From positions 19,079 through 83,078 of the forward strand of contig NVXV01000011.1 in assembly GCA_002734085.1 (NCBI GenBank): 64,000 nt of DNA, written 5' to 3'. The notes under the pieces were generated by a model that was not told the origin of the DNA, searched no databases, and saw only the letters and a program-made list of their open reading frames with translations. A program made the position numbers and the translations under genes. The DNA comes from Fluviicola sp. (GTDB taxonomy: Bacteria; Bacteroidota; Bacteroidia; Flavobacteriales_D; Crocinitomicaceae). Positions within the stretch are counted from its first letter, which is position 1. Each line of letters opens with the position of its first letter. Shown here in pieces: positions 35,503-44,799 of this stretch.

Positions 35503-35997
35503 TTAATATTCAAAATTTCTTTTTGTTCTACTTTTTAAAAAAGTAAGATATTCTTTCCCTTCTTGCTTAAAAATGGTCAATTTATTTTGTTGGATAGGGA
35601 AGTAGTCCATCATAAGATTATATTCAACTTCAAAATTTTCAGGTTTCTCCAACTTTCTTGAAGTAAGATAAAAAACGGCTTGATCTTTCGTGTTAACCTC
35701 CATGCCGACTAATTCAAGTGAAATAGATTTGCCATCTACAGATAATTTAAAACCATTTTGAATGACATTTTCAATTTTATTTAGGTGTACTGGACTGTCT
35801 ATACAATCTTCAAATTTTGGGATTTCAATTCCTTTATTTTTGATATACTCCTCTAAATCGTGACCAGTACAAGTTATTGATATTTCAAAACGTTTGTGTT
35901 CTGAACTATACTGTATTTCTCCAAAAGAAAAATAATATTCATGCATACTCATTGTAAACAACGCAAGTAGAGAAAGTATAGCAAACTTTTTTAGCAT
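35503..35997 (-). CDS. DUF6702-family small exported protein
   Basis: 164 residues. An N-terminal hydrophobic signal (KKFAILSLLALFTMSM) ends before HEYYFSFGEIQYSSEHKRFE, the HxxxxSxxEIxYN-like opening of DUF6702. The rest is a small beta-sandwich (ISITCTGHDLEEYIKNKGIE). Members are frequently encoded next to M1 peptidases in Bacteroidota, as here, 9 bp before the peptidase start. Function unknown; periplasmic location inferred. Confidence 0.82.
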   Translation of the reverse strand: MLKKFAILSLLALFTMSMHEYYFSFGEIQYSSEHKRFEISITCTGHDLEEYIKNKGIEIPKFEDCIDSPVHLNKIENVIQNGFKLSVDGKSISLELVGMEVNTKDQAVFYLTSRKLEKPENFEVEYNLMMDYFPIQQNKLTIFKQEGKEYLTFLKSRTKRNFEY

Positions 35998-36142
35998 AGC
36001 GCCGTGAAATTAATGAGATTTTTTTGATTTAAGTGGGGAGTTTATCGATTATTCGATGAAATAAGGAGATATTGTCATTAAAGGCATTAAATATCAGTTT
36101 AAAACAAGTGTCAAATATTGTATTAAGCGATTCATTTCTTGG

Positions 36143-36952
36143 CTACAAGTTTTTCATTACTAAACCGATATTCACAATTGGGCCCTGTCCTATATTCCGT
36201 CCTCTTAGTACGAAAGCAGCACCAGTGTAAATTCCAAACCGATTACCAATGGGTACGTAAAAAGTACCTCCAATTTTATGATAGCTAACTCCTAGTTCTC
36301 TAAATGATGGAGGAGTTGGAGTTCCTTGATAATCAAACCCTCCAAATGAATGTTGATTTTCGTACCAAAAATCGAAATAATACTTAGCGGTGGCTTTCCC
36401 CACTTTAATACTTCCGTTTGTTGCATTTGGAACAGGGTCAAACTTATAATTGTATGCGAACTGGAGAGTTGCGAACCATGCTCCGGTTTGGTAATGAACT
36501 AATGGTCGAACATCAATTACTTTTGCCAGTTGACCAATAGCGTTAATTCCACTTGTTTTGTATTCCGCAAGATTTGATGAATAACCACCTGCTAGGCTAA
36601 AGGATAGTTCGCCTTTCGAAGTTTTCTTTTTAGCAACTAAATATTTAAGAAAAATACTCCCATCTTGAACTGAATGAACTGTTCCAATAGAAACATAAGG
36701 TATATTTAAATATAGATCCAGTCGGTCAAAAAGCCCTGTGCCGATAGTTAAACTTGTATTTAAAATAATTCTTGATAAACCTATTCTGTTGTTACCAGCA
36801 AAATAATGCGTTGCAAACTCAGCGCCACCTCCAATTGCTAATTCTATATTTCCTTTTCCTTTATAAAATCCATCCACTCGACCTTGTGCGGAAACCATAG
36901 AGAATTCTAGAATAAAGAAAATAGTCAAACTCACTAATAAAGATTTTTTCAT
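36143..36952 (-). CDS. Outer-membrane beta-barrel protein, unknown function
   Basis: 269 residues from ATG 36952, which starts a signal peptide (MKKSLLVSLTIFFILEFSMV...SAQ). The open frame reaches 37030, but that part lacks signal character. The mature protein alternates amphipathic strands with turns (GNIELAIGGGAEFATHYFAG, FDRLDLYLNIPYVSIG, GAWFATLQFAYNY) and ends in a terminal strand (GPIVNIGLVMKNL), as expected for a ~12-strand barrel. The N-terminal region resembles the transporter/MetA-pathway barrel group. It is monocistronic as far as seen. Substrate unknown. Confidence 0.7.
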   Translation of the reverse strand: MKKSLLVSLTIFFILEFSMVSAQGRVDGFYKGKGNIELAIGGGAEFATHYFAGNNRIGLSRIILNTSLTIGTGLFDRLDLYLNIPYVSIGTVHSVQDGSIFLKYLVAKKKTSKGELSFSLAGGYSSNLAEYKTSGINAIGQLAKVIDVRPLVHYQTGAWFATLQFAYNYKFDPVPNATNGSIKVGKATAKYYFDFWYENQHSFGGFDYQGTPTPPSFRELGVSYHKIGGTFYVPIGNRFGIYTGAAFVLRGRNIGQGPIVNIGLVMKNL

Positions 36953-37154
36953 AAGTTTCAATTTAGAAGTAAAAGTACCAATATTAGCTTGAAATACAAT
37001 TGTTTTGATTAGCAACTCAATATAAATCATTTATGTTTTAAAACTTAATATGTGTGAATGATGTAAGTAAGAAAAATAATTGTGTAATGCTTTCGGTGAT
37101 TATAGTGACCACCTTTGTTGCGTAAAAATTTAGTTGCAAATTAATTTAATAAAA

Positions 37155-37796
37155 ATGAAAACAATCAAAGTTTTAGCCGTGTTAGCCTTTATGAGTGTTT
37201 CAAGTATCTTAATAGCTCAAGATGGAGAAACTGATTACCGTGAAGATTTCCGATTTGGATTAAAAATTGGAACAAATTTCTCAAACGTTTATGATTCAAA
37301 GTCTGATGACTTCGACGCAGATGGAAAGCTGGGACTTGCTGGGGGGGTGCAACTGAGTATTCCTTTAACTAAATTTATTGGTTTACAACCAGAGGTTCTT
37401 TTTTCTCAAAAAGGATTTAAAGGAAGTGGCGTTTTTTTAGGTACTGATTATAGTTTTAAAAGAACGACATCTTACATTGATATTCCACTGCAGATCGCTT
37501 TAAAACCTTCTGAATTCATTACTATTCTTGCTGGACCTCAGTATTCTTACCTCATTAAGCAAAAAGATGAGTTCAATAGCACGTTTTTCAGTAACTCGCA
37601 AGAAGAAGAGTTTGATAATGAAAATATTCGTAAAAACATTTTTGGCTTTGTTGGTGGATTAGATATTAACATTATGCACGTTGCGTTAGGAGCAAGAGTT
37701 GGATGGGATATTACCGAGAACCACGGTGACGGTTCTTCAAGTGCTCCCAGATATAAGAATGTTTGGTTTCAAGCTACTGTAGGGTACAATTTCTAA
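37155..37796 (+). CDS. Porin-family outer-membrane beta-barrel protein (PorT-like domain)
   Basis: 213 residues from ATG 37155; a TTG at 37134 is in frame but precedes the signal peptide (KTIKVLAVLAFMSVSSILIAQ). The mature part fits the outer-membrane beta-barrel family found in PorT: RFGLKIGTNFSNVY, GLAGGVQLSIPLTKFIGLQP and the end strand VWFQATVGYNF with the C-terminal Phe. About eight strands. Role unknown. The downstream small membrane protein gene is only 11 bp away. Confidence 0.88.
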   Translation: MKTIKVLAVLAFMSVSSILIAQDGETDYREDFRFGLKIGTNFSNVYDSKSDDFDADGKLGLAGGVQLSIPLTKFIGLQPEVLFSQKGFKGSGVFLGTDYSFKRTTSYIDIPLQIALKPSEFITILAGPQYSYLIKQKDEFNSTFFSNSQEEEFDNENIRKNIFGFVGGLDINIMHVALGARVGWDITENHGDGSSSAPRYKNVWFQATVGYNF

Positions 37797-37807
37797 ATTC
37801 AAGGACA

Positions 37808-37966
37808 ATGAACAATATTTTATACATCGTAGCCATAGTTTTAATCATCTTGTGGGCGATAGGTTATTTTGGATTTAGTGCTGGATATTTAATTCATGTT
37901 CTGATTGTAATTGCAATAATTGCATTTTTAATAAGGATTATTCGAGGGGATAAACCTGTGATTTAA
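37808..37966 (+). CDS. Lmo0937-family (DUF5670) small membrane protein
   Basis: 52 residues from ATG 37808 (the frame is open from 37763). Two hydrophobic segments, NILYIVAIVLIILWAIGYFG and YLIHVLIVIAIIAFLIRII, separated by a Gly/Ser turn, ending in GDKPVI. This is the standard form of lmo0937-type stress-associated membrane proteins. It shares a transcript with the upstream porin and ends at a terminator. Confidence 0.88.
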   Translation: MNNILYIVAIVLIILWAIGYFGFSAGYLIHVLIVIAIIAFLIRIIRGDKPVI

Positions 37967-37995
37967 AGTTGAAACATAGTTTAGTAGTAATGTGG

Positions 37996-38029
37996 AAATG
38001 GAGGTTAGTGTAAACGGCCTCCATTTTTT
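37996..38029 (+). terminator. Terminator after the Lmo0937-family gene
   Basis: AAATGGAGG (37996-38004) pairs with CCTCCATTT (38018-38026) and is followed by T residues; the loop is 13 nt. Confidence 0.8.
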
Positions 38030-38132
38030 ATTTATTTCAAAGGGTTTTATATTCATATCAAGGCGCTTTCAGATTTGTTTATTTTCTTATTTTTATCTCG
38101 CTAAATAGAACGTTTAATAGAAAAAAATAAAA

Positions 38133-39527
38133 ATGCGGGTATTATTAATATTGCTTATACTAACTTCAGTGTCTTTAAGCACACAAGCACAAGACATTAC
38201 TGGAAAATGGAACGGTCTACTTAAAATACAAGGAGTTCAACTAAGGCTTGTATTTAATGTTACAAAAGGTGAAAATAGATATACTTCCACAATGGATAGT
38301 CCTGATCAAGGTGTGAAAGATATACCAGTTACAACAACCACTTTCGAGGATCCAAAAGTAAAATTTGAAGTTGAAAGTGCTGGAATAGTATACACTGGTA
38401 AATTATTAGACGAGAAGATTAAAGGAACTTTTAAGCAAGGAGGACAAGAGTTTCCTATGGATTTATCAAGAGAAGAAGTCAAAAAAGAGGAAGTAAGGCG
38501 ACCACAAGAACCAACAAAACCCTTCCCATATTATTCAGAAGATGTTGCTTTCGAAAATTCAAAAGCAGATGTTTCTCTGGCTGGTACGCTAACACTTCCA
38601 AAAAAGAAAGGAAAATATCCAGTTGTTATTTTAATATCAGGGAGCGGTCCTCAAAATAGAAATGAGGAATTGTTAGGACACAAACCTTTTTTGATACTTT
38701 CTGATTATTTAACTAGAAATGGAATTGGTGTTTTAAGATATGACGACCGAGGAGTTGGTGAGTCGACTGGTGATTTTAAAGCTGCAACTTCTAAAGATTT
38801 CGCGACGGATGTAGAAAGCGCTGTGGAGTATTTAAAGACTAGAAAAGATATAGACAAAAAGAACATCGGTCTAATAGGCCACAGTGAGGGTGGGTTAATT
38901 GCTCCAATGGTTGCTGCCGAATCAGATGATGTTAGCTTTATCGTATTGTTGGCAGGCACCGGTATTCAAGGAGATAAATTATTATTAATGCAAGAAGAGC
39001 TAATCTGGAGAGAAAATGGAATGCCTGAAGAGGAAATAGAAAAATCTCTTCGGATAAATACTGCACTTTTTGATATAGTTCTTAATTCAGAAGATTCAGT
39101 TAAAGTAAAGGAGGATTTAACCATCTCCATGACTAAAATGATAGAAGAAGATTCGACTGAAATTCCCGAGGGATCAACGGTTGAAGATATTGTTGAAAAA
39201 CAAGTAAATCAATTCGCTACGCCTTGGATGCTATATTTTATTCGATACAATCCTGCTCCAACACTTGAGAAAGTGAAGTGTCCGGTATTGGCCATAAATG
39301 GAGAAAAAGACTTACAGGTTCCACCAAAAGAAAATTTACAAGCCATAGAGAAGGCGCTGAATAAAGGAGGTAATAATAAAGTGACTACAAAGGAGCTAGC
39401 AAAATTAAATCACTTGTTTCAAGAGAGCGAAACGGGTTCTCCTGATGAATACGCTTCTATTGAGCAGACTTTTTCACCAATAGCTTTAGAGGTTGTGTTA
39501 GAGTGGATTAATTTACAGGTGGATTAA
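38133..39527 (+). CDS. Secreted alpha/beta hydrolase with N-terminal beta domain
   Basis: 464 residues; signal peptide (MRVLLILLILTSVSLSTQAQ). Residues ~22-110 form a beta domain (DITGKWNGLLKIQGVQLRLV) seen in front of many Bacteroidota esterases. The C-terminal hydrolase (~140-464) has the oxyanion HGSGP-like ISGSGPQNR, nucleophile elbow GHSEGG (Ser251), acid Asp in NGEKDLQVP and His in KLNHLFQ. It is probably a periplasmic esterase or peptidase-like hydrolase; the substrate is unknown. It is followed by two codirectional genes, a secreted protein and a second hydrolase, with short gaps (22-23 bp). Confidence 0.9.
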   Translation: MRVLLILLILTSVSLSTQAQDITGKWNGLLKIQGVQLRLVFNVTKGENRYTSTMDSPDQGVKDIPVTTTTFEDPKVKFEVESAGIVYTGKLLDEKIKGTFKQGGQEFPMDLSREEVKKEEVRRPQEPTKPFPYYSEDVAFENSKADVSLAGTLTLPKKKGKYPVVILISGSGPQNRNEELLGHKPFLILSDYLTRNGIGVLRYDDRGVGESTGDFKAATSKDFATDVESAVEYLKTRKDIDKKNIGLIGHSEGGLIAPMVAAESDDVSFIVLLAGTGIQGDKLLLMQEELIWRENGMPEEEIEKSLRINTALFDIVLNSEDSVKVKEDLTISMTKMIEEDSTEIPEGSTVEDIVEKQVNQFATPWMLYFIRYNPAPTLEKVKCPVLAINGEKDLQVPPKENLQAIEKALNKGGNNKVTTKELAKLNHLFQESETGSPDEYASIEQTFSPIALEVVLEWINLQVD

Positions 39528-39549
39528 AACCAAGTAAAAACTCTGATAT

Positions 39550-40041
39550 ATGTTTAGACAATGCTTAATAGCTGTATTTCTTTTGATTTTATCTTGTTCA
39601 GTTTATGGTCAAAATGATAACCCCAATCTTAAAGAAATCAAATTAAAAAAGAGATGCGATGCTTCCATGGTTCATTTTAAAAATGGAGATTACATTCTAT
39701 CTTTTAACCTACTTGATTTAAACAAAGAATATGATGTATTAGGCATATCATCTTTCGATCTGAATATGAAAGACACCTTAGAGCTTAAGAAACATATAGC
39801 AGGTATTGATTCTACGGGTAAAGGTAACCAAACCAATAATTACAAGTTGAATTCAATTTTCCAAAAGTTATTAAACAAAGGTAAAACAAAGATTTACAGT
39901 GTTTATCATTCAAAGTATTTGGTTAGTGTTAATTATCAATTTGAGAACGTGCCTGGATCAGGTGAAATTCATACTTATCTTGATGAGAAAAATATGATTA
40001 TTGAATTTTATGAAGCGTTTATTGGGACACCTGGTTTTTAA
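39550..40041 (+). CDS. Secreted protein of unknown function
   Basis: 163 residues with signal peptide (MFRQCLIAVFLLILSCSVYGQ; a Cys16 within SCS could instead be a lipobox). The mature part is Lys-rich with predicted short strands (SMVHFKNGDYILSFNLLDLN). It lies between two alpha/beta hydrolases, 22 bp after the first, and is likely cotranscribed. No family recognised. Confidence 0.7.
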   Translation: MFRQCLIAVFLLILSCSVYGQNDNPNLKEIKLKKRCDASMVHFKNGDYILSFNLLDLNKEYDVLGISSFDLNMKDTLELKKHIAGIDSTGKGNQTNNYKLNSIFQKLLNKGKTKIYSVYHSKYLVSVNYQFENVPGSGEIHTYLDEKNMIIEFYEAFIGTPGF

Positions 40042-40064
40042 TTTGGAAAACTAATTATATTAAT

Positions 40065-40862
40065 GTGAAGAAAAGACTTTTTGGAATATTGAAGATCGTT
40101 ATAGGTCTCTACATAGTTGGGTGTGGATTACTATATTTTTTTCAAGAAAGGTTTATTTTCCTTCCTGAAAAACTAGAACAGGGTTATGAATTTAAGTTCA
40201 ACCAAAAATTCGAAGAGTTAAATATAAAAACGGATGATGGTAAGCCATTAAATGGTCTTCTGTTTAAAGCGGATAGTTCAAAAGGACTTATATTTTATTT
40301 GCATGGAAACGCTGGTAACTTGAGTTCTTGGGGAAATGTGGCTAAAACTTATACGGATTTGAATTATGATGTATTCATCATTGATTATCGAGGTTATGGG
40401 AAAAGTGAAGGGGAGATTAATGGTGAGGAGCAGTTGTTTAAAGACAATCAAATTGTATATAATAAATTAAAAAAAGATTATAGTGAGGATAATATCATTT
40501 TGTTAGGGTATTCAATTGGTACAGGAATGGCTGCAAAATTAGCTTCAACCAATAATCCTAAGAAATTGATTCTCCAAGCGCCTTATTACAGCCTAACGGA
40601 TATGATGACACAACGCTTTCCAATTGTACCTACATTTCTTTTGAAGTATAAGTTTGCGACAAATGAGTATTTAGATAACTGTAACATGCCCGTGATTATA
40701 TTTCATGGAAATCAAGATGAAGTAATAGATTACGGCGCATCATTAAGATTGAAGGAATACTTTAAGCCAGAGGACACATTGATAACTCTAGATGGACAAG
40801 GACATAATGGAATGACAAAGAATTCAGATTATCTAAAAGCATTGAAAGAAGTACTTCAGTAG
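40065..40862 (+). CDS. Membrane-anchored alpha/beta hydrolase (ABHD13/17-like)
   Basis: 265 residues starting with GTG 40065. N-terminal membrane helix (~8-26, FGILKIVIGLYIVGCGLLYF). Hydrolase core: oxyanion loop LHGNAGNLSSW, nucleophile elbow GYSIGTG (Ser150), acid Asp in GNQDEVI and His in GQGHNGM. The overall plan is that of ABHD13-like hydrolases that act on acyl groups at membranes. Codirectional with two preceding genes. A GTG start is chosen because no closer ATG preserves the helix. Confidence 0.88.
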   Translation: MKKRLFGILKIVIGLYIVGCGLLYFFQERFIFLPEKLEQGYEFKFNQKFEELNIKTDDGKPLNGLLFKADSSKGLIFYLHGNAGNLSSWGNVAKTYTDLNYDVFIIDYRGYGKSEGEINGEEQLFKDNQIVYNKLKKDYSEDNIILLGYSIGTGMAAKLASTNNPKKLILQAPYYSLTDMMTQRFPIVPTFLLKYKFATNEYLDNCNMPVIIFHGNQDEVIDYGASLRLKEYFKPEDTLITLDGQGHNGMTKNSDYLKALKEVLQ

Positions 40863-40932
40863 TTAAAAGTCATATAAATTGAACCTTTTCGACATGTAAA
40901 GAAATTAATATCCTTGTAAAAAGAAGTATAAC

Positions 40933-42048
40933 TTAATCTTTCTTCCTACGTTTCTTCTTTTTATTTTTTTCTTTTTCAGGTAAATTTGAGTAACTCACCC
41001 CTCCAAAACCCTCTTTTTTAGGCTTCTTAACTTTGTTTTTTTTGGAATTTGAAGTCTTTCCATTTTTCTCGTCTTCAAGGTCTTCTGGTGTAACAGCTCG
41101 GTGTCCACCACCATCTAAAGGTGCATCTTTATCATCTGGATTGATCCATTTTCCTTTTGTTGGAATAGTAACCACTGTATCTAATTCTGAATCGTACGCC
41201 TTAAGATCTACTTGATCTGAGGCTTGGCTATTTACAGCAATTATGTCTTCTTGTAAACGCCATTTGTTCTTTTCAAAGCTATATGCATCATAAGACATAT
41301 CAGGAACGTAATACTCTTTAAATTCTTTTAAGTTTGGAGTTTCAGGGCTCAAGTGATCAAATACAATTTTTCCACGGTTGACATCGTACTTCAAAGACAT
41401 TGTTGCTTTTGAGGAATGTTCAAAAATTACTCTGTTTTGATAACCGCTATCGGTTTCAAATAGGGGGTGACCAAATTTTGGGAATTTACCAGTAAAATAC
41501 AATACATCTAATAGTTTAATAGTGGAGCGTTGATTATTAGCATCATAACCCATTAAAGTATAGTACGTTCTATTTCCTTTTTCAACATCTACAATTTCAT
41601 AATACAACGCTCCATACCAGTTTTCATGATCTAAAGTCTCTCTAACAAGTGCTTGAAGCGGTTGTTTTTTTCGTTTTAACTCAACAACATGGACTCTGTC
41701 TCGACGATCATCTTTTTTCATAATAAATGAAAAATAATCATTTGACTGGTCTTCATATTGGACATTCCAACTAAATATACGCACTAATTTATCTTGCGAA
41801 TAAATTTTTCCGAGTGTTTTTAAAGAACTAAAAGGATAGTCAAAAGCATTTTCTTCTTCTAAAGCATCTGCTAGTAAAGTACGAAACTCTTCATTTAGTT
41901 TCTTGATTGAAGAGTCAGCCTTAACGCTTCGTAATTCGGTGAGTTTGTTATGTAAATCAGATTCTAAAGCATACAGCCTTTGGTTCTCTTGTCCGAATGT
42001 GAGGCAAGTGAAAAATAATGTAGCAAAAAGAAGAATGTATTTTACCAT
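40933..42048 (-). CDS. Secreted protein with lysine-rich C-terminus, unknown function
   Basis: 371 residues from ATG 42048, beginning a signal peptide (MVKYILLFATLFFTCLTFGQ). The open frame from ATG 42099 overlaps no signal. The mature sequence mixes beta-rich segments (RIFSWNVQYEDQSNDYFSFI, RVIFEHSSKATMSLKYD) and ends in a long Lys/Arg/Glu tail (KKNKVKKPKKEGFGG ... KKKKRRKKD). The tail might bind acidic polymers such as nucleic acid or polysaccharide. A REP-like palindrome lies between its start and the dehydrogenase gene. Family not recognised; confidence in the CDS is high, in function none. Confidence 0.75.
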   Translation of the reverse strand: MVKYILLFATLFFTCLTFGQENQRLYALESDLHNKLTELRSVKADSSIKKLNEEFRTLLADALEEENAFDYPFSSLKTLGKIYSQDKLVRIFSWNVQYEDQSNDYFSFIMKKDDRRDRVHVVELKRKKQPLQALVRETLDHENWYGALYYEIVDVEKGNRTYYTLMGYDANNQRSTIKLLDVLYFTGKFPKFGHPLFETDSGYQNRVIFEHSSKATMSLKYDVNRGKIVFDHLSPETPNLKEFKEYYVPDMSYDAYSFEKNKWRLQEDIIAVNSQASDQVDLKAYDSELDTVVTIPTKGKWINPDDKDAPLDGGGHRAVTPEDLEDEKNGKTSNSKKNKVKKPKKEGFGGVSYSNLPEKEKNKKKKRRKKD

Positions 42049-42119
42049 ATTATAGTAACGTTTATTAAGGTGAATTGTTACACTCAAAAATGATTCCAAT
42101 TCTATGTTTGAGGAATTTG

Positions 42120-42163
42120 GGGAATATGTAGGTACGCACGGCCGTGAGTACCTACATATTCCC
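42120..42163. repeat. Palindrome copy 3 (REP-like)
   Basis: Two 22-bp arms with one internal mismatch (36th/47th base of the block). The core ACGG-CCGT and the outer GTAGGTAC resemble the copies at 32919 and 33114. It lies after the dehydrogenase gene end and before the secreted-protein start, as a possible terminator on the minus strand. Confidence 0.8.
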
Positions 42164-42179
42164 TTAGTTTTATCAAAAC

Positions 42180-43073
42180 CTATTTCTTAAAGTTCTCCGC
42201 TACAACGAGATCTTTTGTTCCGTGACTCCAATCGTAGAATCCTTCACCAGATTTAACACCCATTTTACCTGCAGTTACCATATTTACAAGTAGAGGGCAA
42301 GGGGCATATTTTTGGTTACCTAATCCTTCTTGCAGCACTTCCAGAATAGCTAAACATACGTCTAAACCAATGAAGTCAGCTAATTGAAGAGGACCCATGG
42401 GGTGAGCCATTCCTAGTTTCATTACCGTGTCAATTTCTTCAACTCCGGCAACTCCTTCGTGCAAGGAAATAATCGCTTCGTTGATCATCGGCATTAAGAT
42501 ACGATTGGCAACAAACCCGGGATAATCATTTACTTCTACTGGCACTTTATTTAGCGACTTAGAAGTATCCATGATCATTTTTGTTACGTCATCCGATGTA
42601 GAATATCCTCTGATTATTTCAACCAGTTTCATTACAGGAACAGGGTTCATGAAGTGCATTCCAATTACTTTGTCAGGTCTGTTTGTGACAGCTGCTATTT
42701 TAGTGATCGAAATGGAAGAAGTATTTGTAGCTAAAATCACATTGTCAGGGGTGATTTCATCCAACTGCTTAAATATTTTTAGTTTTAAATCAACATTTTC
42801 TGTTGCTGCCTCAACTACCAGGTCAACACCATCAACACCTTTTGAGGTTTCGGTGTAGGTAGAAAGTCTTCCTAGTGTATCTTTTTTATCTTGCTCCGAG
42901 ATTTTTTCTTTACTCACCATACGATCAAGATTTTTCTCAATCGTTTTTAATCCTTTGTCCAAAGAATCTTGTGAAAGGTCAATAAGTGAAACGTTGTATC
43001 CAAATTGAGCAAAAACGTGAGCAATTCCATTACCCATAGTTCCTGCACCTATTACTGCTACATTCTTAATCAT
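42180..43073 (-). CDS. 3-hydroxybutyryl-CoA dehydrogenase
   Basis: 297 residues, the standard length. NAD-binding motif AVIGAGTMGNGIAHVF (~6-21), catalytic block GMHFMNPVPVMKLVEI with the active-site His, PGFVANRILMP, and C-terminal dimerisation domain LGMAHPMGPLQLADFIGLD. It oxidises (S)-3-hydroxyacyl-CoA to 3-oxoacyl-CoA with NAD(P), in fatty-acid oxidation or butanoate metabolism. It appears to be monocistronic: the neighbours encode unrelated functions, and the palindrome at 42120 follows its stop. Confidence 0.96.
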   Translation of the reverse strand: MIKNVAVIGAGTMGNGIAHVFAQFGYNVSLIDLSQDSLDKGLKTIEKNLDRMVSKEKISEQDKKDTLGRLSTYTETSKGVDGVDLVVEAATENVDLKLKIFKQLDEITPDNVILATNTSSISITKIAAVTNRPDKVIGMHFMNPVPVMKLVEIIRGYSTSDDVTKMIMDTSKSLNKVPVEVNDYPGFVANRILMPMINEAIISLHEGVAGVEEIDTVMKLGMAHPMGPLQLADFIGLDVCLAILEVLQEGLGNQKYAPCPLLVNMVTAGKMGVKSGEGFYDWSHGTKDLVVAENFKK

Positions 43074-43145
43074 AATCTGTCTATTTTTTGAGGGCTAAAG
43101 ATACAATTAAGTACAGATTAATGGAACTGTATCCCCGTATTTCTT

Positions 43146-44213
43146 TTAATTTTTGTACATCAAGACATTTGGATGACCTATTTTATTTATCCAACCTCTA
43201 TACATTCCAGCAGTGTTAAATGGTAGAATAAAATTTCCTTGCGCATCAAGACATATAACACCACCTGTACCATCGATTTCCCCAAGTGCTTCAATTGTGC
43301 TATTAGCGGCTTCCTCTAGTGTGGATCCCTTGTATTTCATTCGAGCGGAAATATCATAGGCTACCACATTTCGAATAAAATATTCACCATGTCCCGTTGA
43401 AGAAACAGCACAAGTTTGGTTATCCGCATAAGTTCCCGCTCCAATAATTGGCGAATCCCCAATTCTTCCAAATCGTTTATTTGTCATTCCGCCTGTAGAA
43501 GTTCCTGCTGCTAGATTTCCGTTTTTGTCAAGTGCTACAGCACCAACTGTTCCAAATTTATAATCGTGTTCATAAGGTTCCATTTGAGCCGATTTACCTT
43601 CTTGATCATGTTCAGAACGTTCTTTTTCTTTTATACGAAGCAATTGCTGGTGACGTTTTTCAGTGTAGAAATAAGATGGGTCTACTATATCTAAGCCTTG
43701 TTGCTTCGCAAACATTTCGGCTCCTTTCCCAGACATCATAACATGAACAGAGCTATTCATCACCTCATAAGCAGCTTCTATAGGACTTTTAATTCTAGAG
43801 ACGCCTGCAACGGCTCCTGCATTTTTCGTGGCACCATCCATGAATGAAGCGTCGTGTTCAATGGTTTCATCGTGTGTATAAACGGCACCAATTCCAGCAT
43901 TGAATAGGGGAGAGGACTCCATGATTTGAATAGTAGCGATAACTGCTTCAGAGCTGCTGCCACCAGCATTAAGTATTTTGTATCCAGCATTTAAAGCTTC
44001 CTTCAATTTTTCATTATACTCTTTTTCCAATTCGGGTGACATGTTTTCTTTGTTTATTGTACCAGCTCCACCATGTATTACGAGAGTAGGAGCAATTTCT
44101 CTTTTTGAATCGTCACTCTTTGGTTCGCTCACCGTGGTTTCAATGTTTTCTTCATTAGTTGTACAGCTAAGTAGCAAAGTAGTAAAGACTGTTATGTATA
44201 AAAGCTTTTTCAT
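43146..44213 (-). CDS. Isoaspartyl peptidase / L-asparaginase lipoprotein
   Basis: 355 residues. Lipobox LLLSC (Cys17), so it is probably tethered to the periplasmic face. Plant-type asparaginase of the Ntn-hydrolase fold: LVIHGGAGT, NAGIGAVYTHDETIEHDAS and the autocleavage site KFGTVGAVA, where Thr222 becomes the nucleophile. The downstream TSTGGMTNKRFGRIGDSPI and GTYADNQ line the substrate site. It removes isoaspartyl residues and hydrolyses asparagine. Upstream FKBP gene has its own promoter and terminator, so the two are separate transcripts. Confidence 0.94.
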   Translation of the reverse strand: MKKLLYITVFTTLLLSCTTNEENIETTVSEPKSDDSKREIAPTLVIHGGAGTINKENMSPELEKEYNEKLKEALNAGYKILNAGGSSSEAVIATIQIMESSPLFNAGIGAVYTHDETIEHDASFMDGATKNAGAVAGVSRIKSPIEAAYEVMNSSVHVMMSGKGAEMFAKQQGLDIVDPSYFYTEKRHQQLLRIKEKERSEHDQEGKSAQMEPYEHDYKFGTVGAVALDKNGNLAAGTSTGGMTNKRFGRIGDSPIIGAGTYADNQTCAVSSTGHGEYFIRNVVAYDISARMKYKGSTLEEAANSTIEALGEIDGTGGVICLDAQGNFILPFNTAGMYRGWINKIGHPNVLMYKN

Positions 44214-44252
44214 AATAATAGATTCATGTAATGTTTCAACCGAAAATTAGAC

Positions 44253-44285
44253 AAAAAAAATGAGGATGGAAAATCCACCCTCATT
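44253..44285 (-). terminator. Terminator after the FKBP gene
   Basis: AATGAGGATGGA (44259-44270) pairs with TCCACCCTCATT (44274-44285) with one A/C mismatch. On the minus strand eight T (44253-44260) follow the stem. Confidence 0.8.
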
Positions 44286-44310
44286 CTAAATAAATTTATG
44301 CTTTCGAGAA

Positions 44311-44739
44311 TTATTTAATCTCAACAACTTCTATATCAAAAGTTAACTCTTGACCTGCAAGTGGGTGATTTCCATCAACAACGATTGCATCATCTTTCAC
44401 TTCTTTCACTACTAATTGAATTTCGTTACCATCTGGAGTCGTAGAAACTAATCCCATTCCAACTTCTGGCTTGATTTCTTCTGGAAGCTTGTCCTTAGGA
44501 ACCTCTTGAATTAATTCTTTTCTTGGCTCACCGTAAGCTTCTGCTGAAGGTATTACTAATGTTTTCTTCTCGTTTACTTTCATGTCGATAATACCGTTCT
44601 CAAAACCTGGAATTAATTGACCTTTTCCAACTTGGAACTCCATAGGATCTCTTTCTAAAGAGCTATCAAATACTTCTCCGTTTGCTAATTTTCCAGTGTA
44701 ATGTACTTTTACAGTATCATTTTGTTTTACTTGACTCAT
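44311..44739 (-). CDS. FKBP-type peptidyl-prolyl cis-trans isomerase, SlyD-like
   Basis: 142 residues from ATG 44739 (MSQVKQNDTVKVHYTGKLAN). The frame is open to 44778, but the added residues are hydrophobic filler. It has the FKBP core (FDSSLERDPMEFQVGKGQLI, PGFENGIIDMKVNEKKTLVI) and the IF-type insert (EEIKPEVGMGLVSTTPDGN), as in SlyD. It catalyses prolyl isomerisation and chaperones folding in the cytosol. The His/Cys metal tail of enterobacterial SlyD is absent. It has its own promoter (TTTG-N20-TACCTTTG) and terminator. Confidence 0.95.
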   Translation of the reverse strand: MSQVKQNDTVKVHYTGKLANGEVFDSSLERDPMEFQVGKGQLIPGFENGIIDMKVNEKKTLVIPSAEAYGEPRKELIQEVPKDKLPEEIKPEVGMGLVSTTPDGNEIQLVVKEVKDDAIVVDGNHPLAGQELTFDIEVVEIK

Positions 44740-44799
44740 AAAAACTTTGTTTGTAATTAAAAATATGAAAATGAGCATGTTTTTAGCTCAAATTCTATG

